A DNA stretch of 64,000 nucleotides from Kingdonia uniflora (Eukaryota; Streptophyta; Magnoliopsida; Ranunculales; Circaeasteraceae), in assembly GCA_014058105.1 (NCBI GenBank), contig JACGCM010002752.1, forward strand, positions 1,426,001 through 1,490,000, in the 5' to 3' direction. This document shows, in pieces, positions 45,541 to 57,461 of this stretch. Numbering within the stretch: the first letter of the stretch is position 1; each line of letters begins with the position of its first letter. Position numbers and translations under genes: made by a program. Below the pieces are notes generated by a model, which saw only the letters and a list, made by a program, of their open reading frames with translations, was not told the origin of the DNA and ran no database searches.

Positions 45541-48500
45541 CATCTACAAGCCATTTCTAAGAATTTTTCTCTGCTGATGGGAGGTCAGTTACACTTTCCC
45601 CTACAGTAGGAGGACGAACAGCCATAAAATTTCGAGCTCGAGCAGCTACAGTAATCTTGCCTTGCTCTACCAATTCAGTAGGTCGGGAACCTAACTCCAT
45701 TTCCATGACATTTAAACAGTTTCTTCGATCTACATCAGCTCTACAAATATATCCTCTACCCGACAAACAATCGTGCAAGGTATCCCCCTCTAACTCAAGC
45801 CTTCTCACTTCCTCCACAAAATAGGCAATAATAGCCGTTAAAATTTATGAGCGTGTTACCTCGGGCATAACTGCCTAGGAAAAATTCTATTTCACTATCT
45901 GATGACGCTTTTGTAACTTTTTATACCGTGTGTCTTGCCATTCCATTCGACTATCTGTACGGGACATAAGATTAAAATGCTTCTTCGCCTTCTCATCTGC
46001 TTTATCTGACTCAGCCTAGTTCATCATCCTCAATTTTGCCACCTGAGCATGAAGTTCCTCAAACTCCCTGTCTTTACCTAAACTTCCCCCAGTAGGAGAC
46101 TTCTTTAGTAATTCATTTTTCTTCTTTATTAATTGATCCTTACCTCTGATCACCAGCTCTAACTCTCACTCCCTACCATGAGAAGAATACAACTTACCTT
46201 GGCACTCCCTTATGCGCTCATTTCCTCTTTATACGTGAGCTTGAGTACGAGCTACATCACCCTCCAACTCTTTAATTCAAGCTGATAGGCTAACCACATC
46301 CCTTTAAAGATGGAGACCCCGACATCACCTTTATTTATCCTCGAGTGCTCTCCAGCCTCAGCCTTCTTAATGCATGAATTAGCCATATCCAAATTAGCCT
46401 TCAATTGGGTCACCCTCTCATTCAATTCATTACATCACCTTTGAACCAACCGAAACTCTTTATCTTTATTAGGTAAAGTTGCACTCAACTGCTCCACTGC
46501 AATTTTAGAGTTGGATAGGTCATCTCGAGCTCTCTTCAGCTCGCTATCTTTCTCAATTATGTTACTTTTCAATCGCTGCAGTTTGCATCTGGAACTCACT
46601 AGATCAGCTCGAGTATGCTCTTGCTTGTTTGTCTTGCTAATCATTTGGCCCTTCAGACTAGCCACAAAGCGTCGCAACTCTTTCTCTGCCATTTCTAATG
46701 AATGGATACGGTATCTAGCCATGTCCGCCTCCTTACTCTTCACCATCAACGCATCATTCTGGCTTTTGATCTTCTCAGTCTCCTCCTTCGCCTCCTCAAG
46801 ATCTTTTTGACCCTTATTAATTTCAATATATTTTTCCTCGATCTTCCGAGTCAGCTCTTCATCAGCTTGTGTTGCCTCGACAAACTTAAAATGAACTTTG
46901 ACGTGTTGGTCCTCCCTATCCTCATTTGACTCACTCATCCTATCAAACTCTGCCCAAACTCCTAGTTAAATTAGAGTGTCTCTTGCTCACTCAAACGAGC
47001 TGACTCTAGTTCGACCTATATTACAGATATAAGGCATCAAGTTCAATTCAAGAACATTCAATCATGATACAAGAATTTTATTTCTAATAATTTTCTATTT
47101 TTTGAAATCTACTATTTTGAAACTGCTTCTAAACTTAAGGTCGAAGTATGATCCCAGTTCGATGACAATAACATGTACATCCAATTTCATGGTGCATACT
47201 TTCGATGTTCTAATTTTCTCAACATTTTGGTATTATCTGGACACATTTGATTACCATTACCCCTAAACTGTTAACACGTTTTTGGCCTATCTCTATACTC
47301 TAAATTTTACATTGTAGCTCTAAAGTAATGCAGCATACAAGTCAAATATTTCTTGCTCTTCTCTGACATGTAGCTCTGTTTGCGAAGACAACAGGGACGT
47401 TGAGGCGTCTTTCTCCTGAGCAAGCTCATTCTCTAACTTCTCAATTCTGAGGCGCATATCCTTAAGTTTCTCCAAGTAATTTTTACAAACATCTCTTAGC
47501 CTACAGAAGTTATCTAACAGAACAATATCCCATACAATTACAGTTCTCAAACCCCACAAATCGCACAGCCATAAAGTTAACAATTCTACTCTACCTTCTC
47601 GTTATCATTCTCAAGATTTTTATTGTCATCCCCTTGGTTCTCTAGCTCAGTTTGGGGAGAAGCACCATCCAACCCTCCTACCATTCCAGCAATATCATCT
47701 TCCACCTCGTCCTCTTCGACGTAGGTACCCTCCATGATGGTTGTAACCTCAGCTTTAGAGTACCCTACTTTAAGAAGTTAACTCCAGAGTCTGTCACGCT
47801 GGACTACCACCTCATCCAGGATCTTTTGTGCTTCTTCTGTCAGCTCGCTAATCTCTACCTCCTGCGTAGTCTTCATAAAATCTAGTCGTTTCCCCTCCAA
47901 AACCAAATCAGACTTCAATCAATCCACCTTCTTCTCGAGCTCTACCTTCCCATTCTCGAGCTCAGTTTTTTATCCTCAAACCTGAGGCAGATCCCCTTCA
48001 TCAAGCGAGTAGCCTACAAAAAGAAATCGAACATATTTTTAGCTCAAATCACAATACAAAATTCATAAAAATATAAATCACCAAAACTTATCACTTTGAT
48101 CATCTCTTCAACACCCATGCGAGCTGTAAGCCTCACCCTATCCTCCACAGCTCCCAGCTCGGCTTCTTCCATAGGTCAATTTTCCACGACCTTCCCCTCA
48201 GTCACTTTAGCAGGAGGATCTACCCTCATCTTCTTCGCATCTCCCTCGACCTTACCACTCCCCATGGTTCCAGAACATCCACAAACTTCTTAGCTAACTT
48301 ACTCGAAGTAGTAGATTCTGGAACACCTGCAAAATCTAATGTAGTGGCCTTCGGCAAAGTTACTCGCTTCTCTCTGTCAGCCCCTCTTTTCTTATCGACT
48401 CCAACTCCCATCATCAGTCTTGTTACTAGAGACTTTTAAACCTTCTCAGACCTGCTGTTAGCTCGTTTATTCCTATTAATACCGAAGTCTTCCAGTACCA

Positions 48501-48832
48501 CCTCAAGCTCCGCCCCTTCTTGAGTAGCAGTATCTATCTGGGACTCCTTCTTCTTCACCTTCGACTGAGGACTTGTAAACTAAACACAACACATTATCAG
48601 CAACAGAACAACATTCAACTACAACAGTTTGATATTATATACTTTTACACTTACTTTTCTTCACAGGTCTATATAGAAGTTTCATGGGTTCTTCATCTCC
48701 TCTCTGAAGGAAATCACCTTTCACCCAAATCATATTATCATTCCACATTTGACCTGCTGAATTTAGATCGAAGAAAAGCGGTTAAAGATGAGCTCGCAAA
48801 GAAATATGCCCCTTCACTTGCAAAATAATTTT

Positions 48833-48874
48833 TTACACCATAAAACTGCAAAACATCACAGTTTTATGGTGTAA
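48833..48874. repeat. Perfect inverted repeat, 16-bp arms (in E3)
   Basis: TTACACCATAAAACTG (48833-48848), a 10-bp spacer, then its exact reverse complement at 48859-48874. The left arm is the ancestral sequence (it matches E1 and E2); the right arm is extra. Confidence 0.95.
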
Positions 48875-48911
48875 TGGGGTGGCGAGGAGATATTCTCCTC
48901 GCCCCCCCATT
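48873..48911. repeat. Second adjoining inverted repeat (in E3)
   Basis: GGCGAGGAGA (48881-48890), spacer TAT, TCTCCTCGCC (48894-48903). It extends outward to 18-bp arms with one mismatch, and overlaps the first inverted repeat by two bases. Confidence 0.93.
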
Positions 48912-50223
48912 ATCCACCTACAACCTATTTAAACTCTCACAGACATTGATCACCTCCCACATGTTCCTGTTCAACTGGGCAGAACATGCCCCTATAATAT
49001 TAATTATCCCTTTCGCAAGATTGCTAAGGGGTAAACTTAACCCGTACTCCAGCGGAGACAGGTAACACAGAAATCCCTATTTCAGGTCGTTCTGGACATT
49101 TCTATCATAATAGTCTAAGGAGATCGATTCATCTACTCCCCTATCCAATTTCTCCGTCTCTAAATCAGGTAACAAAAAGAAATGTTCCTCCCCATATTCG
49201 ACAATATAACTTCTAAACTACCTACCAACGTATTCTAAAACATTGCCCCATATTCCCCATATAAGAGCTTTGAATTTACCTCTAAACACATCAAAGTTTG
49301 GTGGATATGAAAACAATTGTTCAGGGAAATCTGGAAATTGAACAACTCCTACTTTGTCCTCCCTATCAGATACTACACTCTCATACTCAGCCGAACGACC
49401 AGAGGTCGACGCTTCCATAGCACGTAAAGTCTTCATCTCAACTACAAGTCTAAGGACGAGGTTTGATTCTACACAGATATTCCTCACGCTCGATCTACAT
49501 ATAGGTCCAGGTATTCTATCATTATCTTTTACACATCCATCATACATATACATATATCATAGCATATCTCTTTTTCACACATATACCTAACAGATTTTTA
49601 TAGGTTACTATAAATAGTAATTTTTTGAAATATGAAAACCACGAAAATCTTTCAAACACACATTAACAATATCATAAATCATCTACTAACCTTCAATGTC
49701 TGAAAATGAATATGAAGCAACGTCGAATCCTTCCTTTACAACGTTGTTATAAACCTACCGTCGTGACTCAGTCTCTGTAACTTTCTCTCGCCTTGCCTGT
49801 TGATCACTCTCGTATAATCTCTTACGTAAATCTCTGCTATTTTTTCTCTTTCCTCTCTCACTATTCTTAAATTTTTTAAAAGTTGGTAAACGTTTAAATG
49901 AGGAAGATGAAGCTTTATTTATAATTTCTCTCTCTAACTACTGGCAGTTATTGGGCCTCGCACGAGCCGCAATCAATTTTGGAACTGAGGCGTCCCTTCC
50001 ATAATTAATATCAGACGTTTTGTACCTTTTCAGTGAAAATACCTTTCCATTATTGCCCCCTGCCTTATATTTTTAATATATTCTCATCTTTCCTACCCAA
50101 ATCTCTATCTGACCACCTCACACTCATGATGACTCAACACATACACGCAATTGAACTTTCCCTGCACTAACACTAGAGATAAAAATCAAAGCTACCTGTT
50201 TTTTTCTATTTTTGCTTCTTCTA

Positions 50224-50244
50224 CTTATAGAACTGCTGACGTCA
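50224..50244 (-). promoter_or_regulatory. Antisense promoter module of E3 (TGACGTCA + TATA)
   Basis: TGACGTCA at 50237-50244, TATA (CTATAAGT) at 50224-50231 on the minus strand, about 97 bp before the ATG at 50127. Same arrangement as E0 and E2. Confidence 0.65.
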
Positions 50245-50399
50245 TTTACAAAGTTGTCTTATTTCAAATTTAAATTTTGTATTCACAACAGTCACAAATA
50301 ACATTTACAATAAAAGAAGACATATTCAAAATAGTATTTTAACTACATTTTCATTACAGTTATTCGACCTCATACAATCCACTCCCTCAAATATAATAA

Positions 50400-50590
50400 C
50401 ACATAAAACATCCCAGAGTCCTAGGGAGACATACCTAATCAGTTCACCTCCAGCAATCCTTACATCTTCCAACTCGATCTCTTCCTCAGTAATTTATCTC
50501 ATAACCTCTTTTCGAGCTGAAGGCTCTATAATTACTTCCTGGAATAGCTCCTCGTAGAAGTGGCACCCTAACTCAAATTCCCTAGCTCTC
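50400..50590 (-). pseudogene. Upstream antisense exon B of E3
   Basis: Minus-strand similarity to E0 3824-3612: LRAREFELGCHFYEELFQEV, EPSARKEVMR, then a stop, EEEIELEDVRIAGGELIRY. The RIAGGELIRY end, directly before a GTAT donor, is kept. Broken by one stop. Family not recognised. Confidence 0.45.
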
Positions 50591-50599
50591 AAATCCAGA

Positions 50600-51383
50600 C
50601 TTTCAAAATTATATTCAAACTCTAGCAAGTCACAATCATAATCTAGCAACCCAAAAATCCTCTCTCAAACTTTAGCTATCTTTATCACCAACCGTCCTTT
50701 AGCAGCTTAACGAACTCTCGCAAATCAAGTCTTCACCATATTCTCTTTCTAAATCCTCTTTAAGTGGCATTTCCCCATATTTATGCAATTTTCTAGCTCA
50801 CTTCAAATCCCTTATATTCCATATGTGTATTCTGTTTTTCTATAACAGGAACCCTAAGATCCTGATAAGAAAGTTATTTAAACTTATCTATCTATATCGA
50901 GCTCTTTGAATTCGTCTTATTTTATTTTTAATTTATCTGCCCCCTAATACAATATTTTTAGAGAGATTTCTCTGAGCTCGAATTTCCAATTCCTACAAAT
51001 TCAATATCTTATACAATATTCACCCCCCCCCCCCCCTAACTCTAAGTTATTCAGTTCAAAATATATTTTTTACAAATCTTCTATTTTTGCAGACACTTTT
51101 TTATATAGCTCGATTGTTGAAGATACTTTCAAATTTGATCTCCAATATTACATTTCGTCATCTAATCATATATATCTATATTTCTTAAATCTTGATTTCA
51201 ATCACAAGAGCTAATTCTATCTATCAACACAGAGTTTGAATAAATATTTTTAGTAAGCTCGAATATCAATTATAGGTACTTTATGGATAGTAAGTCTTTC
51301 GGGCACTTTACATATAACAAGTCTTTCAGGTCGCCAGAGATAACAAATCCTATAGTTCACTCTCAAAATCATATCAGTTTTCA
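50600..51383. other. AT-rich non-coding end of E3
   Basis: No gene seen. Contains a run of 14 C (51023-51036) and three 'gataacaa/gatagtaa' type repeats at about 51285-51345 like those in E2 near 32044. Ends at the junction with the Athila LTR. Confidence 0.5.
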
Positions 51384-52178
51384 GTAGCACTTATTTCTAT
51401 CCAAAGTTATCGTACACCAAATCGAAGCTATGGTCAAGCCTTCGATATGATGCATTAACTTATCAATTATAAAGTACTAAGAGAAAACTAATTAAAACCT
51501 AATTATTATCAACTATTGTTTATCCAAGAAGAGGCCACATCCTAGCCTTAGCTAGGAGATTATTCACTCATCCCAGACTTCATCGCATTAACAACTAAAA
51601 AAGGCATTAACAAAAGTTAAACTAAAAAAGAAGAAGAGACAATTAAATAAAACTTATGACTTTATTTCTTCTAAACTTGCTCTAATATGAGATGCCCAAA
51701 TACAATGGGGGGAGAGTTCCTTTTATAAGAGAAGGAACCTAAATTTAGAAACTATACATTAAATTGTAAATAATATTTTCATAATAATATCTTCTAAATT
51801 TTCAACCAATCTCCTAAGATTCTTGCATATAATTCTCTTAAGTGATGTAAAGATCTTTCTTCATGAAAACTCTTGTATATATTTTCAATATAAAATATCT
51901 TCAAGGATCTTGGATGTAATATATTCTTTGATCTTATTCTCCAAGAATATTTGTGTATATACTTCATCAACCTTAAGACCAAATATATTGTGTCTTTGAC
52001 TTTTTGTGTTATGAAATGCTGGAGATACTCTTTACTTGACTTTAAGAGTTTGGTTTCAAATATTCATCCCCAATAGCTGCAATCAAACAAATGTACATAA
52101 GTACCCAAAATTAAATATAATAGACGACTAAAATACATGTTTGGGTATATTAAAAATATTATAATTACGCGCTCATCA
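51384..52178 (-). repeat. 3' LTR of E4, truncated
   Basis: Aligns with 61121-61900. The outer 445 bp found in the 5' LTR (60676-61120) are missing, so this LTR ends abruptly against E3. Confidence 0.9.
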
Positions 52179-52194
52179 AATACCCCCAAACTTG
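52179..52194 (-). other. Polypurine tract of E4
   Basis: Reads CAAGTTTGGGGGTATT on the minus strand directly before the LTR start TGATGAGCG. It would prime plus-strand synthesis. Confidence 0.7.
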
Positions 52195-53464
52195 TATTTT
52201 GCTCGTCCCGAGTAAAATTAAATAATAGCCACTTTCACAGGGAGCGCGATTACATTTAGCATTTGCAACAAGCCGTTAAACCACCAGGTTTAACCTGGTG
52301 GACGAGTGTTGTCTCGTGAGGGTTTGTAGCGACTATACCCACAAAAGTCAATAATTATATTTTAAACAATTCTAGAATACACATGACTCATTTCCATTAA
52401 ACTTATCCTTAGTTATGACAAAAATATATCTATGGAGAAATCCTTAAACTTACTATTCTCCCAAGTATACCAAATAATATTTTAAGCTTATCCGAAACTA
52501 GAGGTACTACCTCAAGATTAAAAAGATATTCAAGTATTTTGCTTTAGCTATATTTGAGTGTATAGTAAAAATAGCTTTATCGCCTAATACGTTGTCTAGA
52601 ATAATTTACTCAATTTTTTTGGTAGTCTAGTTCTTACTGGAATAAATTAAACTGTTAATTCGACAAGTGCCTTAGGCAATTCGTGTTCCTAAAATTTTAC
52701 TTTTTTTTTCTTTTGCAAGTCTTTTCTTTCAAGTATTTTATTTCATAGTGAAGCCTCCATAACAAGGAGCTTTCGGTCGACAATTCCTGCCAGTTGGCTA
52801 AGGTTGTCGGGGTGTGGTTCCCCATTATGACCTAGACTCAGTATTCTCACAACTAACATTTTCTTATGCTCCTTTCACATAGTTCATGGTCAAACTCGAG
52901 ATTGGTGATAATTTAACCTCTTTCAGTTCTTAATCATGTGAATAGCCTTGCAGCGTGAAAGATTTTAGAGCACTTTTAGCTTATTATATTTTTTCTTCTT
53001 ATGAATGAACTTATTCTTAGGCAGTTGTCTCCCTTGTAGCAAACCATTCCTAAGATAAATGTTAAATTTCTCTTATACTGAGCAAAAATCTATTAAAGGT
53101 ATTAATTGTAAAACTACAATGAAGTGTACATTTTTAATATATGTCATGTTAATTTGAATTAGTCACTAATAAAAAGATAGTATGTCTAGCTTAAGATATT
53201 TTAAAATAATCTAGTGTATATTTGGAATAATTTCAAAATTTAGGTTTTTTCATAATATTTATGTCAAAGTAAAATCAGTTTAAGTGTTTGGAAATTCATC
53301 AAAAATATATCATAAATTGTCAAAGTGCCATTATATCACTTTTCTTCAAAAAGCATTTAAAGAAATGGTTTGCTACCCCCAAACCTAAATCATGCATTGC
53401 CCTCATATTTGAGAACAAGAAAATAAATGAAAGAAAAAAACTAAAAAATTTCACCTGAATGTGT
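52195..53464 (-). other. 3' untranslated region of E4, no env-like gene
   Basis: About 1.3 kb with no open frame worth reporting. Contains a perfect short palindrome at 52281-52301 (CCACCAGGTT, one base, AACCTGGTGG). Many Athila elements carry an env-like gene here; this one does not. Confidence 0.6.
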
Positions 53465-54870
53465 CATGGGTTACCTCCCAAGAAGCGCTAACTTTACTAT
53501 CTTCAGCCAGACTAATATACCCCTATGCTTAAATGATGTTGCAATAGTACTACAGGGGTACACAATATCAACTCTGATATACTGGATCATTTAGAAATGT
53601 TATCTCTTCATCAAAAGTGTAGGACTCTAAGAACAGTTTTAATCGTTGGCCATTGACCATAAAAATATTTCCGTTTTTAGGATTCTCCACCTCTACGGCC
53701 CCATGAGGAAAAACAGTTTTAACCGTATAGGGACCATGCCAACAGGATCATAGTTTCCCGGGAAATAGACGAAGCTTGGAGTTATAAAGCAATACCTTTT
53801 GATTGGGCTCAAAGATTTTATGAATAATTGATTTTTCGTGAAAAGCTTTGGTACGTTCCTTATAAATTTTTGAACTTTCATAAGCCACATGATGGAGTTC
53901 ATCCAACTCAAAAAGTTAAAGCTTTCTCTTGGATCCAGCTTGGTCCATCTCAAATTTAAGGGCCTTTGTGGACCAAAAAGCTTTGTTCTCTAGTTTCACA
54001 GGCAAGTGGCAAGCCTTCCCAAGGATAACCCTATATGGTAATATTCCAATCAGGGTTTTATAAGCTGTTTGATAGGCCCAAATAGTACCATTAAGATGAT
54101 TTGACTAGTCTTTGCGATCAGTTCTAACAACTTTTTCAAAAATTCTTTTAATCTCCTGATTGGAAATTTCTACTTGACCACTTGTTTGTGGATGGTAAGG
54201 TGTGGCAACTTTATGATTGATGAAATAAATTTTCAATAAAGTTCTAAAAATATGATTGCAAAAATGTTTCCCACCATCACTTATAACTGCTCGAGGAGTG
54301 CCAAAACGATTAAAAATGGATTTCATAAATTTGACCACAGGCTTGTGGTCATTTTTTGGGCATGCTACCGCTTCGACCCATTTGGAGACATAGTCTACTG
54401 CGACTATAATATAAAGGTTTCTGCGAGATGAAGGAAACGGGCTCATAAAATCTATGCCCCAAACATCAAAAAGTTTAACAATAAGAATGTTGTTTAGGGG
54501 CATCATGTCGCGGTGAGAAATATTGTCGGTCCTCTGACATCTATCACAAGTAGAACAAAAGGTATGTGTATCATGAAAAAGGGTAGGCCAATAAAGACCA
54601 GATTAAAGAATTTTGGCAGCCAGTTTCTTGGCACTGAAATTCCCTCCACAGGCATAGGTGTGGCAAAACATGAGTGCGTTCTGAAACTCATTGTTTGGAA
54701 TGCATCTTCTAATAACTTGGTCAAAATAAAATTTATATAGATAAGGATCATCCCAACTGAGACGTCTAACCTCGTGTAAGAATTTGGTTTTATCTTGCTT
54801 AGACCAGTGGTCAGGTAATCGTTCAATAGAAAAATAATTGATAATGTCGGCATACCAAGGTAGTTGTATA
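53465..54870 (-). pseudogene. Integrase of E4
   Basis: Zinc-binding region CHTYACGGNFSAKKLAAK with the second His changed to Asn, then [14 protein letters not shown] with both Cys pairs. The catalytic core is intact: Asp in [14 protein letters not shown], Asp in [12 protein letters not shown] and Glu in [12 protein letters not shown]. Then GILPYRVILGKACHLPVKLE and a C-terminal part to about 53470 (ALLGR). A CAA to TAA stop follows AAKIL near 54603, and further stops or frameshifts lie between 54105 and 53950. Confidence 0.88.
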
Positions 54871-56430
54871 ATAGTCATAAGTTGCTCATTAGGAAATATC
54901 TCTAAGATATGGAGGAGATCCTCACCACCTTCGATCAAAAGTCGGGATAAATGGTCTGCTATAACATTTTCAACACTTTTCTTATCTAAAATTTTAATGT
55001 CAAATTCTTGTAATAAGAAGATCCATCGGATTAACCGAGGCATAGCGTCCTTTTTGGATAACAAATATTTTAAGGCCGCGTGATCGGTGTAGACAATAAT
55101 TTTACCCAACAAGATATGACCAAAAATTTTCTAATGCAAATACAATGGTTAATAACTTCTTCTCAGTGGTGGAGTAATTCATGTATGCATCATTGAGCGC
55201 ACGACTGGCATAGTAAATAACATGAGGTTTTTTATCTACTTTTTACCCTAAAACTGCTCCAACAGCGTAGTCAGATGCATCGTGCATTAATTCAAATGGA
55301 AGATTCCAGTTGGGCGGCTGGATGATTGGAGCAGAAGTTAATAGAAGTTTGAGCTTCTCAAAAGCTCTAGAACATTCATCATCAAAGTAGAAATCAGTGT
55401 CCATAGCAAGTAAATTGCGCAAAGGTCGGGAAATGTTGCCAAAATCTTTGATGAACCGACGATAAAACCCCGCATGGCCTAAAAATGATCGAATGGCCTT
55501 AACTATCCGAGGAGGAGGTAAGGAAGAAATAATATCAATTTTGGCCTTATCAACTTCTATCCCTTTGTTGGAGATGATATGCCCAAGAACTATCCCTTGT
55601 GTCACCATGAAGTGATACTTTTCCCAGTTTAACACCAAATTGGTTTGTGTACATTGTTCTAGCACGAGCTCCAAATAGTACAAACATACATCAAAAGAGG
55701 AACCAAACACTAAAAAATCATCCATGAAGATTTTAATAAATTTATCGACCATATCAGAGAAAATTCCCATCATACAACGTTAAAATGTTGCAGGTGCATT
55801 ACGCAAACCAAATGGCATACACCAATAAGCATAAGTCCCATAAGGCTATGTGAATATGGTTTTCTCCTGATCTTCAGGAGCGATGGGGATCTGATTATAT
55901 CCAGAATAACTGTCAAGAAAACAATAATAACTTTTTCCCGCTAATCGTTCAAGCATTTGATCAATGAATGGAAGAGGAAAATGATTTTTCCTAGTGACCG
56001 TGTTCAACTTTCTACAATCAATACAAACACGCCGCCCGGTGGTCATACAGATAGGGATTAATTCATTGCTCTCATTTTCAACTACAGTAATCCTTGATTT
56101 CTTGGGTACAACTTGAACAGGGCTGACCCACATACTATCCGAAATGGGGTATATAATACCCGAGTCTAAGAGCTTGAGAACTTCCTTCTTAACCGCCTCC
56201 ATCATAGTTGGATTTAAACGCCGTTGCATCTCGCGTGAATTTATAGCATCTTCCTCGAGATTGATGGGATGCATGCACACGGCCGGGATAATTTCCTTTA
56301 AGTCTGTTATAGACTACCCTATGGCTTATTTATGTTTTCTAAGGACACTCAATAGTCTACCTTTCTGGTCAACATCTAGATTAGAAGCTATTATCACAGG
56401 TAGAGTTTCAGAATCACCTAAAAAGGCATA
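54871..56430 (-). pseudogene. Reverse transcriptase and RNase H of E4
   Basis: RT: GIIYPISDSMWVSPVQVVPKK, RVCIDCRKLNTVTRKNHFP, FLDSYSGYNQIPIAPEDQEK, MPFGLRNAPATF, and the catalytic box FMDDFLVFG at about 55710. Then GHIISNKGIEVDKAKID, SFLGHAGFYRRFIKDF. RNase H: ELMHDASDYAVGAVLG (first Asp) and VYTDHAALKYLLSKKDA, ending VIADHLSRL. Single-base stops at about 55842 (TAG) and 55779 (TAA), and a break near 55240-55110; otherwise well preserved. Only one RNase H, unlike the Tat elements. Confidence 0.9.
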
Positions 56431-57461
56431 CTAGAGAGTATTGGGTAATAGCTTGAGGTCCAGCTGGGGTGGTTTAACAATGGATGGAATAGGTAAAGTA
56501 GTTGATGGATCAAAAGGTTCCAGTCTAGGTCTCCATTTAGATATGTTAAAAATAGGAGTTGAGTTGAGTAAATCATTAAATTCATCAACGATTGTGTCTT
56601 CATTAAAGTCCTCACCAAAGTTTACAAGATATGATTCTAAGGGGTCGTCAGAAAATGATTTAGGGAACGATTTGTAAACTTGGGAGTCAATCATATTCAG
56701 TTCAACCATTTCATCAGAATGAGGTACTTGAGTATTATTGTTAAAAACATTAAGTTTAATCTTCATGCCTCCCATTGATAATTGTAAGACCCCATTAAAG
56801 CAATTAATAATAACATGATCAGTTGTAAGGAACGGGCGGCCCAATATGACGGGGGTCTCGCATCTAGGATTCGTAACATCTTCAGTGTCCAAAGCAATAA
56901 AATCCACGAGAAAAATAAGAGTATCAACCTTGATTAGAATATCCTTAAGGATACCACATGGGTATCGTATTGACCTATCAGCCAATTGAAGTGTCATTCG
57001 GGTAGGTTCGAGTTCTCCAAGTCCTAATTCCTGATAGATCGAGTAAGGTAAGACATTCACACTAGCCCCCAAGTCGAGTAACGCCCTATCCACTTTGTGA
57101 TCTCCAATTTTACAAGAGATGGTTGGGCTTCCAGGATCACGAAGCTTAGGAGGGGTTAATATCTTAGTCAAGAAGACTTTCTTGTGCACATTGATTTTAT
57201 TTTCCTAGTGCACGCATCCATAAGAAATTTGGCATACGCAGGAATAAGCATGATGGCATCGAGTACTGAAATATTAATATGAACATACTTAAATTTATCC
57301 AATATCTCGTCAAATTGAATTCCTTTATTAGCCGGAAGAAGGCATTGTGGATAAGGCACCTTTGGCTCAACACGTGCCTTTGGTATAGAAACGGATGAAG
57401 TAGGCAACTCCTTAGATTTCTTTAAAGGTTCATGGTTGCTTACTACAGCTGGTTCACTCAT
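56431..57461 (-). pseudogene. Gag-protease region of E4
   Basis: Upstream part PKVPYPQCLLPANKGIQF and FKYVHINISVLDAIMLIPAY is the conserved Athila linker. The retropepsin active site reads ALLDLGASVNVLPYSIYQEL (about 57085-57025), the DLGAS form typical of Athila, then LADRSIRYPCGILKDILI and TPVILGRPFLTTDHVIIN. An open frame of 252 codons (57189-56431) covers most of it; a frame break lies near 57180. Confidence 0.88.

Larger units (their letters stand above)
45557..50127 (-). pseudogene. Antisense spliced gene of E3
   Basis: Minus strand. The ATG exon at 50127 (MSVRWSDRDLGR) ends at 49691 with a GTTAG donor after SDIE. Then an acidic exon (about 49480-49218, MEASTSGRSAEYESV, VQFPDFPEQLFSYPP), a region matching the AQLNGNMWEVI block (about 49000-48900, altered by a palindromic insertion), and linkers to about 48060. 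Next are an acidic exon ending NEKV (about 47890-47590), a short exon (about 47480-47370) and a long coiled-coil exon. The last contains an uninterrupted 167-codon stretch (46938-46435, EELTRKIEEKYIEINKGQ) and ends RPPTVGESVTDLPSAEKN at 45557. The most readable coiled-coil copy in the window. Confidence 0.65.
38698..51383 (+). mobile_element. Tat/Ogre-like element E3
   Basis: Truncated 5' LTR, primer site, gag, protease, RT, two RNase H domains, integrase, tandem repeats and antisense gene, collinear with E2. The 3' LTR and antisense exon A are missing because the element breaks off at 51383 against the Athila LTR. Confidence 0.88.

Noticed and set aside
51023..51036. Run of 14 C as a functional element
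   Set aside because: Simple homopolymer; likely slippage or sequencing noise.
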